From Afipia birgiae 34632 (GTDB lineage Bacteria > Pseudomonadota > Alphaproteobacteria > Rhizobiales > Xanthobacteraceae), in contig NZ_HG326652.1 of NCBI RefSeq assembly GCF_000308295.2, forward strand, positions 417,168 to 481,167: a stretch of 64,000 nt of DNA, in the 5' to 3' direction. The notes beneath the pieces are model-generated. The model searched no databases. It was not told where the DNA came from and saw only the letters and a list, made by a program, of their open reading frames with translations. The number at the start of each line of letters is the position of its first letter. Position 1 is the stretch's first letter. The translations under genes were made by a program, and so were the position numbers. This document shows positions 35,222 to 44,494 of the stretch, piece after piece.

Positions 35222-36247
35222 TCAATTGTCGAACCCCACCTTGTCGACCAGCGTGGAGGCCGTCTTGCGGTTGGCCGCGATCTTCGAGATCGGCAGCGTG
35301 TCGGCGTTCAGTTTGCCATAGCCTGCGATGGTGGGATGGATGGCGACACCGGCGCGGACCGGGTACTCGTAGTTGGCGTCGGCATACATCTGTTGCGCCT
35401 TCTCGCCTGCGAGCCATTCGATCAGTTTGACGCCATTGGCGCGGTTTGGCGCATTCTTCGCCAGCAGAACGCCCGAGAGATTCACATGGGTGCCGCCGCC
35501 GGCGAAGGTCGGCAGGATCACCTTGGTGGCTTCCGCCCACGGCTTCTTGTCGGCGTCGTGGTTCATCATCAGCGCCCAGTAGTAGGTGTTGCCGATGCCG
35601 ATGTCGCATTTGCCAGCCGCGACGTCGCGCGCAGTTTCGCGGTCGCCGCCGGATGGTTTTTGCGCGAGATTGGCCTTGACGCCGCGCAGCCATTCCTCGG
35701 CTTTGGCTTCGCCATGATGCGCGACATAGGCCGCGAACAGCGCGTTGTTGTAGATGTGCTGGCCGGAGCGGATGCAGATCTTGCCCTTCCATTTCGGATC
35801 GGCCAGTTCTTCATACGTAATGGCATCTTGCTTCACGCGATCCTTCGAGGCGTAAATCACGCGCGCGCGCATCGAGATGCCGGCCCAGTGGCCGTCCGGA
35901 TCGCGGTATTGCGCGGGCACGATCTTGTCGAGCGCATCCGACTTGATCGGCTGGGTCACGCCGGCATCCACTGCTTCGGCGATGCGGCCGACATCCACCG
36001 TCAGCAGCACGTCGGCGGGGCTGTTGGCGCCCTCGGCCTTGATCCGCTGCTCAAGACCGGAACTCGCGGAGACAATGTTGACCTTGATGCCGGTGTCCTT
36101 GGTGAAGGCATCGATCAGCGGCTGTACCAACTTGGTCTCGCGGTAGGTGTAGACGTTCACCTCGCCGGACTGGGCAAATGCCGGGCTGTTCAAAATCATC
36201 GCGGATGCGACAGCGGTTGCTGCAGCGGCAATGCGGGTTCGTGACAT
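35222..36247 (-). CDS. Iron(III) ABC transporter substrate-binding protein, FbpA-like
   Basis: A 341-residue periplasmic protein from ATG 36247, with GGAG upstream and a signal peptide ending near SPAFAQ-SGEVN. The mature protein starts with VNVYTYRETKLVQPLIDAF, the ferric-binding (FbpA/AfuA/SfuA) family block, and has the paired tyrosines in the region DANYEYPV used as iron ligands. It delivers ferric iron to the permease encoded downstream. The frame runs back to 36328 without a better signal sequence. Confidence 0.87.
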   Translation of the reverse strand: MSRTRIAAAATAVASAMILNSPAFAQSGEVNVYTYRETKLVQPLIDAFTKDTGIKVNIVSASSGLEQRIKAEGANSPADVLLTVDVGRIAEAVDAGVTQPIKSDALDKIVPAQYRDPDGHWAGISMRARVIYASKDRVKQDAITYEELADPKWKGKICIRSGQHIYNNALFAAYVAHHGEAKAEEWLRGVKANLAQKPSGGDRETARDVAAGKCDIGIGNTYYWALMMNHDADKKPWAEATKVILPTFAGGGTHVNLSGVLLAKNAPNRANGVKLIEWLAGEKAQQMYADANYEYPVRAGVAIHPTIAGYGKLNADTLPISKIAANRKTASTLVDKVGFDN

Positions 36248-36379
36248 GAGAAACTCCGGCGCTTGATAAGTGCGCTGAACTGAAAGCAGCGCATCGTGCT
36301 GGTTCTGTAGCGCAGCGGACGTGGACATTCACGCGGCGCGATGTCGCGAGAGTGCGAGTTTAGAGCGATTCCAGATTGT

Positions 36380-39300
36380 TTATGCGATCGCGCTGGCGTG
36401 GGAGAACACGACCTCGATCAGCGTGCCCGAATGCGGCGCGGTCTTGATGTGGAATTGCGCACGGTTGGCCTCGACGAGTGCTTTGGTTAGCGACAGGTTC
36501 ACGACCGAGCCGTCGGCGGTCTGGTCCGATGCGCCCGCCGTGCGGAACGGCGCCATCGCGGCGGCGATCTCGTTGTCGTTGAGGCCGTGGCCGGTGTCGC
36601 GGACGCGCAACACGATGTCGCCGAAATCGGTGGTCGCGGTTGAGACGATCACCTGTCCGCCGGTGTTGGCGAGGTGGATCGAATTCCCGATCAGGTTCAT
36701 CGCGATCTGGCGCAGCGCGCGGGCGTCGGCCTTCACGGTCGGCAGGGCATGGGCCAGCGATGTACGGATGATGATACGCTCGCGGTTGGCCTGCGGCTGC
36801 ATCACCGCGACGCATTGCTCGACCATGCTGTTGAGGTCCTGGCTCGCGAACGACAGTTCCATCTTGCCGGATTCGATGCGCGACAGGTCGAGCAGGTCGT
36901 CGATGATCGCCATCACGCGCTGGCCGGAGGCGCGGATGTCCTTCATGTATTCGACATAGCGTTCGTTGCCGAGTGCGCCGAAGCGTTCCTCGATCATCAC
37001 ATCGGCGAAGCCGATGATGGCATTCAGCGGCATGCGGACTTCGTGGCTGATCCGCCCCAGAATATCCGCCTTGGCATTCGTCGCGCGCTCGACCTGACGC
37101 CGCGCCTGCATCAAATCGCCTTCGCCCTTCTTCGCCTGCGATATGTCGCGGAAGATCGCGAAGAAGCGCGCGTTGTCGGGCCGGGTGCGGCCGACGGTCA
37201 TCGACAAGGGAATAGCGCTGCCGTCGCGGGCACGGCCCAGCAACTCGCGGTCATGGCGAAGCAGGCTCGTCACCGCAGCGGTCCGGACCTCGTTTACATA
37301 ATCCTGCACCGCGCGCTGGCTGTCCGGTGCGAACAGATCGGTCAGATTGAGCGCTGCCATCTCGTTGTCGTCGCGGCCGAACAGGACTTCGGCGCTGCGG
37401 TTGCAGGAAAGGAGGCGGCCTTCGCCATCGAACACCACGACGCCTTCAGCGGTGTTGTCGAGAATGGTGCCAAGCTCTTCCGCCTGCGTGGTGTCATCGC
37501 TGGTCACGACAACTGGCGCGATCATCGCTGCGGGCGTCGTTTCGATTCGGTCGGCACGCGGCCCGGAGAACACCAGTGCATGGGAGGGTTCGCCGTCCCA
37601 TGTGATGGCGAACAGCCGGGCGTCGGCGGGTTCGCCCTTGTCTGGGCCGCTCTTGCTGGTGGCCGCAATCACAACCGGCGTGCCGGTCTCCGAGGTGCTG
37701 CTGGCGGAGCCCGCGCCGGCTTCGACGGTCAGCGCGTCGAGGCCGCCGGCCTCGGTCAACGCATGAAGATCGTCGTATCCGGTAGAAGCGAGAAACGCCT
37801 TGTTGGCGTAGAGCAGCCGGTCGAGCCGGTACACCAGAATGCCGACCGGCAGACGATCGAGAAGTTGCGAATCCTGCGCGGCATTGGCGCGCGGCAGCAC
37901 CGGCTCCGGTTGCAGGAAGGCGGGCGGGTTTTCGAGCGCCGGCTGTTCGGAAGCCGGTTCGTGCGCTTGCCCGGTGTCGTCGGCCGCGAACAGTTCGGCC
38001 ACCGATGCATCGGTCAGCGTGTCGTTCTCTGTCGCATTCTCAAGACGCGCCGAGAGCCGCCGCGCCAGTTCATCGAAGGCGTTGCTTTCCACTGCCGTCA
38101 GCGCGGGCGCTTTCGGCTCGGCCACGGGAAACGGTACGACGTTTTGCGGAGTATCCACGGGGGACTTCGATTCGGTTCGCGGTGAATTCTCTGTCGGGAA
38201 GTTGTCTTGCGTGCTGCCCACAAGGTGCAACGGCTCCATTGGAGCATCGACGTCCGCCGCGTCCGTGACGTCCTGGCTCACCGGTTCTTTGCCGGTGGCA
38301 TCATAAACCGTGACGTCTTGCGCCGCCGGTTCATCGGACGGTGGCGTTGCAGGCGGTTTCGATGAATACAGCCCGTCGTCGCCGCGCCGCGCAGCGAGCC
38401 GCGCCATGCCCTCGATATCGCGGCAGACGCCGAAGCCGCGATAGCCGAGAAATTGTCCGGCGCGGTCGTAGATCGGCAGGCCCGACAGTTCGACCGGCAA
38501 TCGTGCGCCTGCACCGTCGGCGGGCCAGTTCACGACGATGTTGCTCCAGGTCTCGCGGGTTGCAACTGCCGCCGCCACTTGGTCGTCGGGATCGAGGCCG
38601 AGCGTATCGGCGATTTCATTCCAGGGTCTGCCGAGCGCGGCAGCGGTGCGCGAGCCGATCAGGCGGGTGAATTCGTCGAGGCCGAGCGAAAAGCGGCCGT
38701 CCTCGTCCATGTGCCACATGAAGCGCAGCGGATGCCGCCGCGGCGTCAATGGCGGGCCGTCCATTTCCAGCAGCGTCGCCGAAACATCGTGGGTGCCGAT
38801 GTCGTGCGCTGCCGGCTTGCGGCGCTCGTCGTCGAAATAGATTCGCGTGACATGGTCTGCGGGCGCGCCTTGATGCGCAGGTTCGCGCGGCGCGGGCTCT
38901 GATCCATCGCTCGCCTGTGTCTCGGATGGGTGAGGCGGTGTGATGCTGCTCTGCTGAACCGGCGATGCCTGTTCGCTCTGTTCGTCGAACACGGATTCGA
39001 AAAGATCGACCGGCGTCACTTCGAAAGGTGTTTCCGGCGCCGCGCTTTGGTGTGGAACGCCGGCGAGCGTTTCCAGCATGTGTTCAGCCTGCTCAACCGG
39101 CGCGGTCTGCGCCACATGTTCGGTGACACCTGCGGGCTCCGGCTCATCAGGTGCGACGACCACGGGCGTCGGCTTCGGCATTGGCTTGGGCACAATGACG
39201 GCGCCGATCAATGCAACCAACGCTGTCCCTTCGCCGGTCCCGACGCGATGCACGGTGACGCGGCCGAGATCCATTTGCAGGGTCGCCTGTCCGTCGCGCA

Positions 39301-39847
39301 GCGCGCCATTGCGCGCGTCGTCGAATCCGGGGCCGGTGAGATCGTTGAACAGGCCGGGGAAGTTTTTCGCGCGATCATTTGCGCCGGCCAGCGCGCCGTT
39401 CGGCGTGAAGGTCATGGCGGGCATCGAGACGCTGTCGACCAGATGCGCGAGCCGCTCGGTCAGCGGCATCGGGCGTCCGACGGGGTCCGCGGCGGCGATG
39501 AGAATGCCCGCGGTCCCGTCAGCGAAGGTGAGCCGCGCGCAGGAGCATGTCAGCAGGCGGCCAAGCGGTGCGCCGAAACCGCGCAGCCGTTCGAGCCGCG
39601 GCGTGCCGGCTGGCGACAGCCGTGCGGCGAGTTGCGCCGCCTGGCGGCGCTGCGGATCGGCGGGTCCGACTTTTCTTTCAGAAAGTGCTGCGGCGCTGCG
39701 TTCGCCGAACAACCGCGCCCCGATGGTATTGGCCCAGAGAATGTGTGCGCCGTCGAGCGACCAGACCCACGCAGGCAGGCTGCTCATCGCATGAACCGCA
39801 AGACGCGGATCGCGGATGCCCTGGAGCTGGAAGTCGGCTTCGCTCAT
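36380..39847 (-). CDS. PAS-containing sensor kinase of the PdhS/DivL type
   Basis: A protein of about 1155 residues from ATG 39847. An N-terminal PAS-like domain, a long Pro/Glu-rich linker, further PAS domains (ILVYRLDRLLYANKAFL; GVVVFDGEGRLLSCNRSAEV) and a C-terminal kinase core follow. The H box GRISHEVRMPLNAIIGF, and the ADVMIEERFGALGNERY extension, are the signature of DivJ/PleC/PdhS-family kinases that act on DivK in cell-cycle control of Rhizobiales. The ATP site is unusual: the G2 region reads DGSVVNLSLTKAL in place of a GTGLGLPLTKAL-type box. The frame extends to 40060, but that part does not resemble the family. Confidence 0.85.
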   Translation of the reverse strand: MSEADFQLQGIRDPRLAVHAMSSLPAWVWSLDGAHILWANTIGARLFGERSAAALSERKVGPADPQRRQAAQLAARLSPAGTPRLERLRGFGAPLGRLLTCSCARLTFADGTAGILIAAADPVGRPMPLTERLAHLVDSVSMPAMTFTPNGALAGANDRAKNFPGLFNDLTGPGFDDARNGALRDGQATLQMDLGRVTVHRVGTGEGTALVALIGAVIVPKPMPKPTPVVVAPDEPEPAGVTEHVAQTAPVEQAEHMLETLAGVPHQSAAPETPFEVTPVDLFESVFDEQSEQASPVQQSSITPPHPSETQASDGSEPAPREPAHQGAPADHVTRIYFDDERRKPAAHDIGTHDVSATLLEMDGPPLTPRRHPLRFMWHMDEDGRFSLGLDEFTRLIGSRTAAALGRPWNEIADTLGLDPDDQVAAAVATRETWSNIVVNWPADGAGARLPVELSGLPIYDRAGQFLGYRGFGVCRDIEGMARLAARRGDDGLYSSKPPATPPSDEPAAQDVTVYDATGKEPVSQDVTDAADVDAPMEPLHLVGSTQDNFPTENSPRTESKSPVDTPQNVVPFPVAEPKAPALTAVESNAFDELARRLSARLENATENDTLTDASVAELFAADDTGQAHEPASEQPALENPPAFLQPEPVLPRANAAQDSQLLDRLPVGILVYRLDRLLYANKAFLASTGYDDLHALTEAGGLDALTVEAGAGSASSTSETGTPVVIAATSKSGPDKGEPADARLFAITWDGEPSHALVFSGPRADRIETTPAAMIAPVVVTSDDTTQAEELGTILDNTAEGVVVFDGEGRLLSCNRSAEVLFGRDDNEMAALNLTDLFAPDSQRAVQDYVNEVRTAAVTSLLRHDRELLGRARDGSAIPLSMTVGRTRPDNARFFAIFRDISQAKKGEGDLMQARRQVERATNAKADILGRISHEVRMPLNAIIGFADVMIEERFGALGNERYVEYMKDIRASGQRVMAIIDDLLDLSRIESGKMELSFASQDLNSMVEQCVAVMQPQANRERIIIRTSLAHALPTVKADARALRQIAMNLIGNSIHLANTGGQVIVSTATTDFGDIVLRVRDTGHGLNDNEIAAAMAPFRTAGASDQTADGSVVNLSLTKALVEANRAQFHIKTAPHSGTLIEVVFSHASAIA

Positions 39848-40180
39848 GTTCGACAACGGGTCTGTCACTCGCTTCAAAGCGCCGGATCGCGGCGCAGGAG
39901 GTGGGTTCGGCAGCCTTAACAAATGATTAGTATGGCGCAGCTGCCGCAAGGTCCACCAGTGCGCTGCGAGACTACCCATCCAAACCAGCGATAACGTTAA
40001 TTCCCCGGCGCGCTGAACCTCAACGCCGCTCGGGCGTTGGGTGTTGCAAAACATATTCAAACGTTCACGATGGGCGGGCAGGAACTGTCGTTGCGCTGCG
40101 TCATATGTGGTGCCACCCGGCGGTGAATTGCGGACACGGGTCCGGCAGACGGGCCCGCATGTGTAACAGGAGGGTGCGAC

Positions 40181-40555
40181 ATGGCAGGCAATCAGTTCGA
40201 GATTCCGAAGGAAATGCGCTCAATGGCGGAAGCGAGTCTGGAGCAGGCCCGCAAGGCCTTCGAATCCTTCATCAGCAGCGCCCAGCAGACCGCGTCCGCA
40301 TTTGGCGGATCGTCGTTCGGCGCCCCCGGCGAGGCCGCCAAGGACATCAGCGCCAAGGCCATCGCTTTTGCGGAGAAGAATGTGCAGTCCTCGCTGGCCT
40401 ACGCCCAGCAGTTGATTCACGCCAAGGACCTGACCGAGGTGATGCGCCTGCACACCGAATACGTTCAGGGCCAGATGCGCGCGCTTGCCGAGCAGGCCAG
40501 CGAAATGGGCCAGGCTGTGACCCGCGCGGCCATGGATGCCAGCAAACCCAAATAG
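40181..40555 (+). CDS. Phasin
   Basis: A 124-residue helical protein beginning MAGNQFEIPKEMRSMAEASL, with long amphipathic helices (EQARKAFESFISSAQQTA; GQMRALAEQASEMGQAVT). It fits the phasin 2 family (about 120 residues), which coats polyhydroxyalkanoate granules. AGGAGGG precedes the ATG. A second phasin gene follows 225 bp downstream after a hairpin, so the two are probably separate transcripts under related control. Confidence 0.88.
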   Translation: MAGNQFEIPKEMRSMAEASLEQARKAFESFISSAQQTASAFGGSSFGAPGEAAKDISAKAIAFAEKNVQSSLAYAQQLIHAKDLTEVMRLHTEYVQGQMRALAEQASEMGQAVTRAAMDASKPK

Positions 40556-40588
40556 CCGTTTTCCGGGCGTTTCAGCCCGCCAGCAGCA

Positions 40589-40617
40589 GCCTGATCCGGC
40601 CTCCCGCCGGATCAGGC
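40589..40617 (+). terminator. Perfect 12-bp hairpin after first phasin gene
   Basis: GCCTGATCCGGC / GCCGGATCAGGC with a 5-nt loop lies 33 nt after the phasin stop codon. There is no T-run, so it is either a rho-assisted 3' end or an mRNA-stabilising structure. Confidence 0.55.
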
Positions 40618-40639
40618 ATGTGCCGGGCTGGGTGGTATT

Positions 40640-40670
40640 TTGTTGCAATGCACAAAGTCTCGCCTATAGT
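40640..40670 (+). promoter_or_regulatory. Candidate phasin promoter with overlapping operator
   Basis: TTGTTGCAATGCACAA at 40640-40655 is a near-palindrome containing TGCAATGCA, of the TGC/GCA type associated with PhaR repressors of phasin genes. It overlaps a possible -35 (TTGCAA, 40643-40648), which is 16 nt from a good -10 (TATAGT, 40665-40670). The start codon of the second phasin is 110 nt downstream. Repressor assignment is inference. Confidence 0.5.
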
Positions 40671-40779
40671 GCCAAACAGAGACTGATCTTGCGCAGGGCC
40701 CAACAGTTACCCAGGAGGCCTTGCGCGGCCGGTTGCACCGCCCCGGCCATTCAATTCCAGACACACAAGGAATATCGAT

Positions 40780-41205
40780 ATGAGCGCGAATGATCCGTTT
40801 GCGGTTGTCCCCTTCAAGGTCCCGGAGCAGTTTCGCGCCTTCGCCGAGATGGGCGTTTTCCAGGCCAGCGACGGCTACCAGAAGCTCAAGGACGCGGCGG
40901 TTTCCAACAACGGGGCTTTGGGGGCGATGGTCACGTCGGCCGCCAAGGGCGCCGGTGACCTCACCTCGACGGTGATCGGGATGGCCCAGACCAACACCGA
41001 GGCGGCCTTCGCCTTTACCCAGAGCCTGATGGGCGTGAAATCGCTGCCGGAAGCTTTCGAGCTGATGAATGCGCATGCCCGCAAGCAGTTCGAGGTTTTC
41101 AGCGCGCAGTCGCAGGATCTTGCCACGCTGACCCATAAGGTCGCGGTCGAAGCTGTCGAGCCGATCGCCACCGGAGCGGCCAAGGCCTTCAAACCCGGTC
41201 TCTGA
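40780..41205 (+). CDS. Phasin
   Basis: A 141-residue phasin-2-family protein: PFKVPEQFRAFAEMGVFQAS, then a Thr/Ala-rich central helix (TVIGMAQTNTEAAFAFTQ) and a C-terminal helix with the frequent NAHARKQFEVFSAQSQDL pattern. It would coat PHA granules alongside the first phasin, with which it shares overall design but not close sequence. AAGGAATATCG precedes the ATG. Confidence 0.88.
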   Translation: MSANDPFAVVPFKVPEQFRAFAEMGVFQASDGYQKLKDAAVSNNGALGAMVTSAAKGAGDLTSTVIGMAQTNTEAAFAFTQSLMGVKSLPEAFELMNAHARKQFEVFSAQSQDLATLTHKVAVEAVEPIATGAAKAFKPGL

Positions 41206-41397
41206 CCGGACCGCCGATCACGGAACAGGTGCATCCGGATGAACCTTTTGTTCTTCCGGCGCGACCCCATAACGAGCTGTTCGCGACGCTCATTCGGCAG
41301 GTCAAAGCGTCTTGCAAAAGCGCGGCGTTGCACCTAGTTTCCCGCGAAATCGCCGCCCTTGGCGGGGCCGCCTCCAGGTGGCCGTCCGATTGAAAAT

Positions 41398-41474
41398 GCA
41401 GTTGTAGCTCAGCTGGTTAGAGCGCCGGATTGTGGATCCGGAGGTCGGTGGTTCGATCCCACCCAACTGTACCA
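41398..41474 (+). tRNA. tRNA-His (GTG anticodon)
   Basis: Cloverleaf: acceptor GCAGTTG / CAACTGT (terminal G-T), D arm GCTC...GAGC with TTAG in the loop, anticodon stem CCGGA / TCCGG with loop TTGTGGA, T arm with GTTCGAT, and encoded ACCA at 41471-41474. The anticodon GTG reads histidine codons. The base before the mature 5' end is not an extra G, and position 73 is A, matching the known alphaproteobacterial tRNA-His variant that lacks G-1. Confidence 0.93.
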
Positions 41475-41494
41475 CTTCCCCCGATCAGAAGCCG

Positions 41495-43906
41495 TCAGGC
41501 GGACTGCGCCAGCAGGACGCGAGCGTCGTCGCCCGTGGCGACCGCGCCGTCGGCATGCGTCAGCATGGCGAAGCTTGCGATCGGTGCGGGCCGTCCGACC
41601 AGGTAGCCCTGAACCTCGGTGCAGAGTTCGGACTGCAGGAACGCCAGTTCGGCCGGCGTCTCGACCCCTTCCGCAAGCACCGGCAAGCCAAGACCTCGCC
41701 CGAGCCCCAGCACCGCGCGCACGATGGTCGCGGCCTGCGCATTGGTGTTGACGGATTTGATGAACGATCCGTCGATCTTGATCTTGTCGAACGGGAAGGC
41801 GCGCAGATTCGAGAGCGACGAATATCCGGTGCCGAAATCGTCCATCGCGATATGGACGCCGAGCGCCTTGATGCGCCGGAGCGTGGTGAGCGCGCGGTTG
41901 AGATCGCGGACCAGCGCAGTCTCGGTGATTTCGAGTTCGAGCCGGTCCGCCGGAAGACCGGTTTCGAGCAGCACCTCATGCACCAGCTGTACGAAGTGCT
42001 CGCTGTAGATCTGCACGGCAGAGACGTTCACGGCGATCGTCAATGGCTGCGGCCAGCTTGCCGCCTGCTTGCAGGCCTCGCGCAGCACCCATTCACCGAT
42101 GCCGAGAATCGCGCCGGTTTCTTCCGCGATCGGAATGAAGACAGCCGGAGAGATCGAGCCGCGGGTCTTGTGGGTCCAGCGCAGCAGCGCCTCGAAACCG
42201 ACCACCCTGCGGGTCTGAATGTCTTGCTGCGGCTGATACACCAGATTGAATTCGCCGCGCGTCACGGCCTGACGCAGGTCGTGCTCCAGCACCCTGCGGT
42301 CGTGCACTTCCGCGCCCATCTTCGCCTCGAAGAAGCGGTAAATGGCGCGGCCTTCCGTCTTGGCGCGGTAGAGCGCCGTGTCGGCGTGGGTGAGCAACGC
42401 TTCGCGGTTGTCGGCGTCGTCGGGGCAGATCGCGATGCCGATGCTGCACGAGGTCAAATTGTCACTGTCGGATTTGTCGGCGCCGGGTTTCAGCGCCATG
42501 AGAATATTGTCGGCCAGCTTTCCCGCCGCTGCGGGATTGGACAGCCCGGGCATCAGAACCGCGAATTCGTCGCCGCCGAGACGCGCGACCATGCAGGTGT
42601 TGTCGAGGAGCGCGGAGACGCGCGAGGCGACGGTCTGAAGCACCTTGTCGCCGGCGGCGTGTCCGAACAGATCGTTGACCTCCTTGAACCTGTCGAGGTC
42701 GAAGCACATCACTGCGCACTTTTGCCCGTTGGCCCCGGCCGCCTCGATTTCATGATCGAGCCGCGCATGGAAGGTGCCGCGGTTCGGCAGCGACGTCAGC
42801 GGGTCGTGGTGTGCAAGATAGCGGATGTGCTGCTCGGCCTGCTTGCGCGCCTGCAGATTGCGGACGGCGATGACGTGATGCGCCTGCCCGCCGAAATCGA
42901 TCGGACGCAGGATCAGTTCGACCGGAATCATGGACCCATCGACATGGCGCAAATCGGCCTCGACCGGCTGGTTCGGCGCCGCCAGCAGTCTTGCACGGGC
43001 CTCGGCATCCGGAATGTATGATTCCAGCCTGGCGCCGATCAGTTTCTCGGACGACGAGCCGACAAGCTGCGCAAAACTGGTGTTCGCCGTCACGGCGATG
43101 TCGCCGTCGCAGACCAGCAGGCCTTCGACCGCCGCATTGGCCAGACCGCGCATCCGGTCTGCTTCAAGCATGGACCTGCGCTGGTCGCGGATGTCGAGGG
43201 CGGCGGCGCCCAGTGCCAGCAGGATGATGGTGAAGCTCGATACGGCGACGCCGATGGCGAGCCATCCGGCGGGAATAGAGGCTTGAGGGATCATGACGGT
43301 GGGATCGGGAATGATCGCGACCGCGCCCATGGCCGTGAAATGATGGCTGCAGATCGCGAGCGTCAACAGCAGCGCACCGGCAACCCGCCAGCGCTCCGAA
43401 GTGCCGTGCAGGCCGGCAGGAAGAGCGGTCGCGCCGATCAGCGTGCCAAGCAGGATCGATACGGCGACGAGAGTTGTATCCCACAGGATGACGCCGCCGA
43501 TCTGAAAGGCCGCCATGCCGAGATAGTGCATCGTGGCGATGCCGCCTCCAACGACAGCGCCGCCGAGCCACGGTCCAAGCCGCCATCCGGGAAGCATCGC
43601 CATCGCGAGGCCCGCCGCGGTGAGCAGGACAGCGGCGGCGAGCGACAGAACGGTGAGAGCGATATTGTAGCCGCTCGGAATTCCCGGCGAGAACGCGAGC
43701 ATTGCGATGAAGTGCGTGGACCAGATGCCGAAGCCGGTCGAGATCGCGGACACCGCGAGCCAGACTGGACGCATGCGCCCTGCCGAGAAGCGTGCATGCC
43801 TCAGCAAGTTGATGGCCGCGAACGAAGCCAATGTACAAATGACAGCCGCGAGACCCACGAGCCACAAATCATGGGCGGTGGCGATACAGTTGTAGACCTT
43901 GAACAT
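41495..43906 (-). CDS. MHYT-PAS-GGDEF-EAL signalling protein
   Basis: An 803-residue protein from ATG 43906. The N-terminal membrane MHYT domain carries three motifs, STHFIAMLAF, TMHYLGMAAF and SHHFTAMGAV, whose His/Met residues are proposed to bind copper and to sense oxygen, CO or NO. A PAS domain, an intact GGDEF (ARLGGDEFAVLM, no RxxD I-site) and an EAL domain with EALLRW, EITET, DDFGTGYSS and AEGVET follow. Both synthesis and breakdown of c-di-GMP look possible. It is transcribed away from tRNA-His toward csoR's side, next to the copper pair csoR-copA. Confidence 0.9.
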   Translation of the reverse strand: MFKVYNCIATAHDLWLVGLAAVICTLASFAAINLLRHARFSAGRMRPVWLAVSAISTGFGIWSTHFIAMLAFSPGIPSGYNIALTVLSLAAAVLLTAAGLAMAMLPGWRLGPWLGGAVVGGGIATMHYLGMAAFQIGGVILWDTTLVAVSILLGTLIGATALPAGLHGTSERWRVAGALLLTLAICSHHFTAMGAVAIIPDPTVMIPQASIPAGWLAIGVAVSSFTIILLALGAAALDIRDQRRSMLEADRMRGLANAAVEGLLVCDGDIAVTANTSFAQLVGSSSEKLIGARLESYIPDAEARARLLAAPNQPVEADLRHVDGSMIPVELILRPIDFGGQAHHVIAVRNLQARKQAEQHIRYLAHHDPLTSLPNRGTFHARLDHEIEAAGANGQKCAVMCFDLDRFKEVNDLFGHAAGDKVLQTVASRVSALLDNTCMVARLGGDEFAVLMPGLSNPAAAGKLADNILMALKPGADKSDSDNLTSCSIGIAICPDDADNREALLTHADTALYRAKTEGRAIYRFFEAKMGAEVHDRRVLEHDLRQAVTRGEFNLVYQPQQDIQTRRVVGFEALLRWTHKTRGSISPAVFIPIAEETGAILGIGEWVLREACKQAASWPQPLTIAVNVSAVQIYSEHFVQLVHEVLLETGLPADRLELEITETALVRDLNRALTTLRRIKALGVHIAMDDFGTGYSSLSNLRAFPFDKIKIDGSFIKSVNTNAQAATIVRAVLGLGRGLGLPVLAEGVETPAELAFLQSELCTEVQGYLVGRPAPIASFAMLTHADGAVATGDDARVLLAQSA

Positions 43907-44171
43907 CGAACGACCTGCAGAACGCGAGAACAAGTGTCGGCAGCTATCGGGGAATTGCGTAAGAACACGTAAATACCCCGATGCATGTTCGATCTATGCG
44001 TGTGCGGAGTTTGCGATCAGTCGCGCAGCGAAGCGTACGCTCAGCGAACAAATCGCAGAAGGCGCTGTGGCGCAGGTATTTCCTCGCACAGAGAACTCAT
44101 CAAGCGCCGCGGCCGGAAGCTAACGCGCGATCAACCATGTCGTGAAGAGGTAACCCGGTGATCGTGCCGGC

Positions 44172-44447
44172 CTATCGGTCCGCGCGGCTGACCACATCCA
44201 TCAGTTCGACAATCTTGCGGCGCTGATCGGTCTTGTCACCCGCGTTGATCGCTTGCTCGACGCAGTGGGCGATATGGTCGCGCAGGATTTCTTCCTCAAC
44301 CCGCCGCAGCGCCGCGCGCGCCGCCGCGATCTGCGTGACGATGTCGATGCAATAGCGATCGTCATCGACCATGCCCGCGAGACCGCGAACCTGGCCTTCG
44401 ATCCGTTTCAGCCTTTTCAGGCATGAGGTCTTGATTTCCTGGCCCAT
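44172..44447 (-). CDS. csoR: CsoR-type copper-sensing repressor
   Basis: A 91-residue all-helical repressor from ATG 44447. The Cu(I) ligands fit the CsoR pattern: Cys33 (RYCID), His58 and Cys62 (DHIAHC), spacing 25 and 4 as in characterised CsoR proteins. CsoR binds DNA when copper-free and releases it on Cu(I) binding. It is divergent from copA across a 47-bp gap that holds a palindromic GC-tract operator, so both genes are likely derepressed by copper. The longer open frame to 44492 would run through that operator and was rejected. Confidence 0.88.
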   Translation of the reverse strand: MGQEIKTSCLKRLKRIEGQVRGLAGMVDDDRYCIDIVTQIAAARAALRRVEEEILRDHIAHCVEQAINAGDKTDQRRKIVELMDVVSRADR

Positions 44448-44454
44448 GGCGATG

Positions 44455-44477
44455 TATATACCCCCATAGGGTATATA
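44455..44477. promoter_or_regulatory. CsoR operator between csoR and copA
   Basis: TATATACCC-CCATA-GGGTATATA is a perfect 9-bp inverted repeat with a 5-bp spacer, of the 'TACCC..GGGTA' GC-tract type bound by CsoR proteins. It lies 8 bp upstream of the csoR start and 17 bp upstream of the copA start. Confidence 0.82.
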
Positions 44478-44494
44478 GGTCAAGGAGAGCAATC

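Noticed and set aside
34064-36244. 726-codon plus-strand ORF opposite the FbpA/FbpB genes
   Set aside because: It spans two real genes and their intergenic repeat on the other strand, and is Arg/Gln-rich with no domain.
44448-44492. Upstream ATG for csoR that would add 15 residues
   Set aside because: The extension would translate the palindromic operator, and the CsoR family begins at the later Met.
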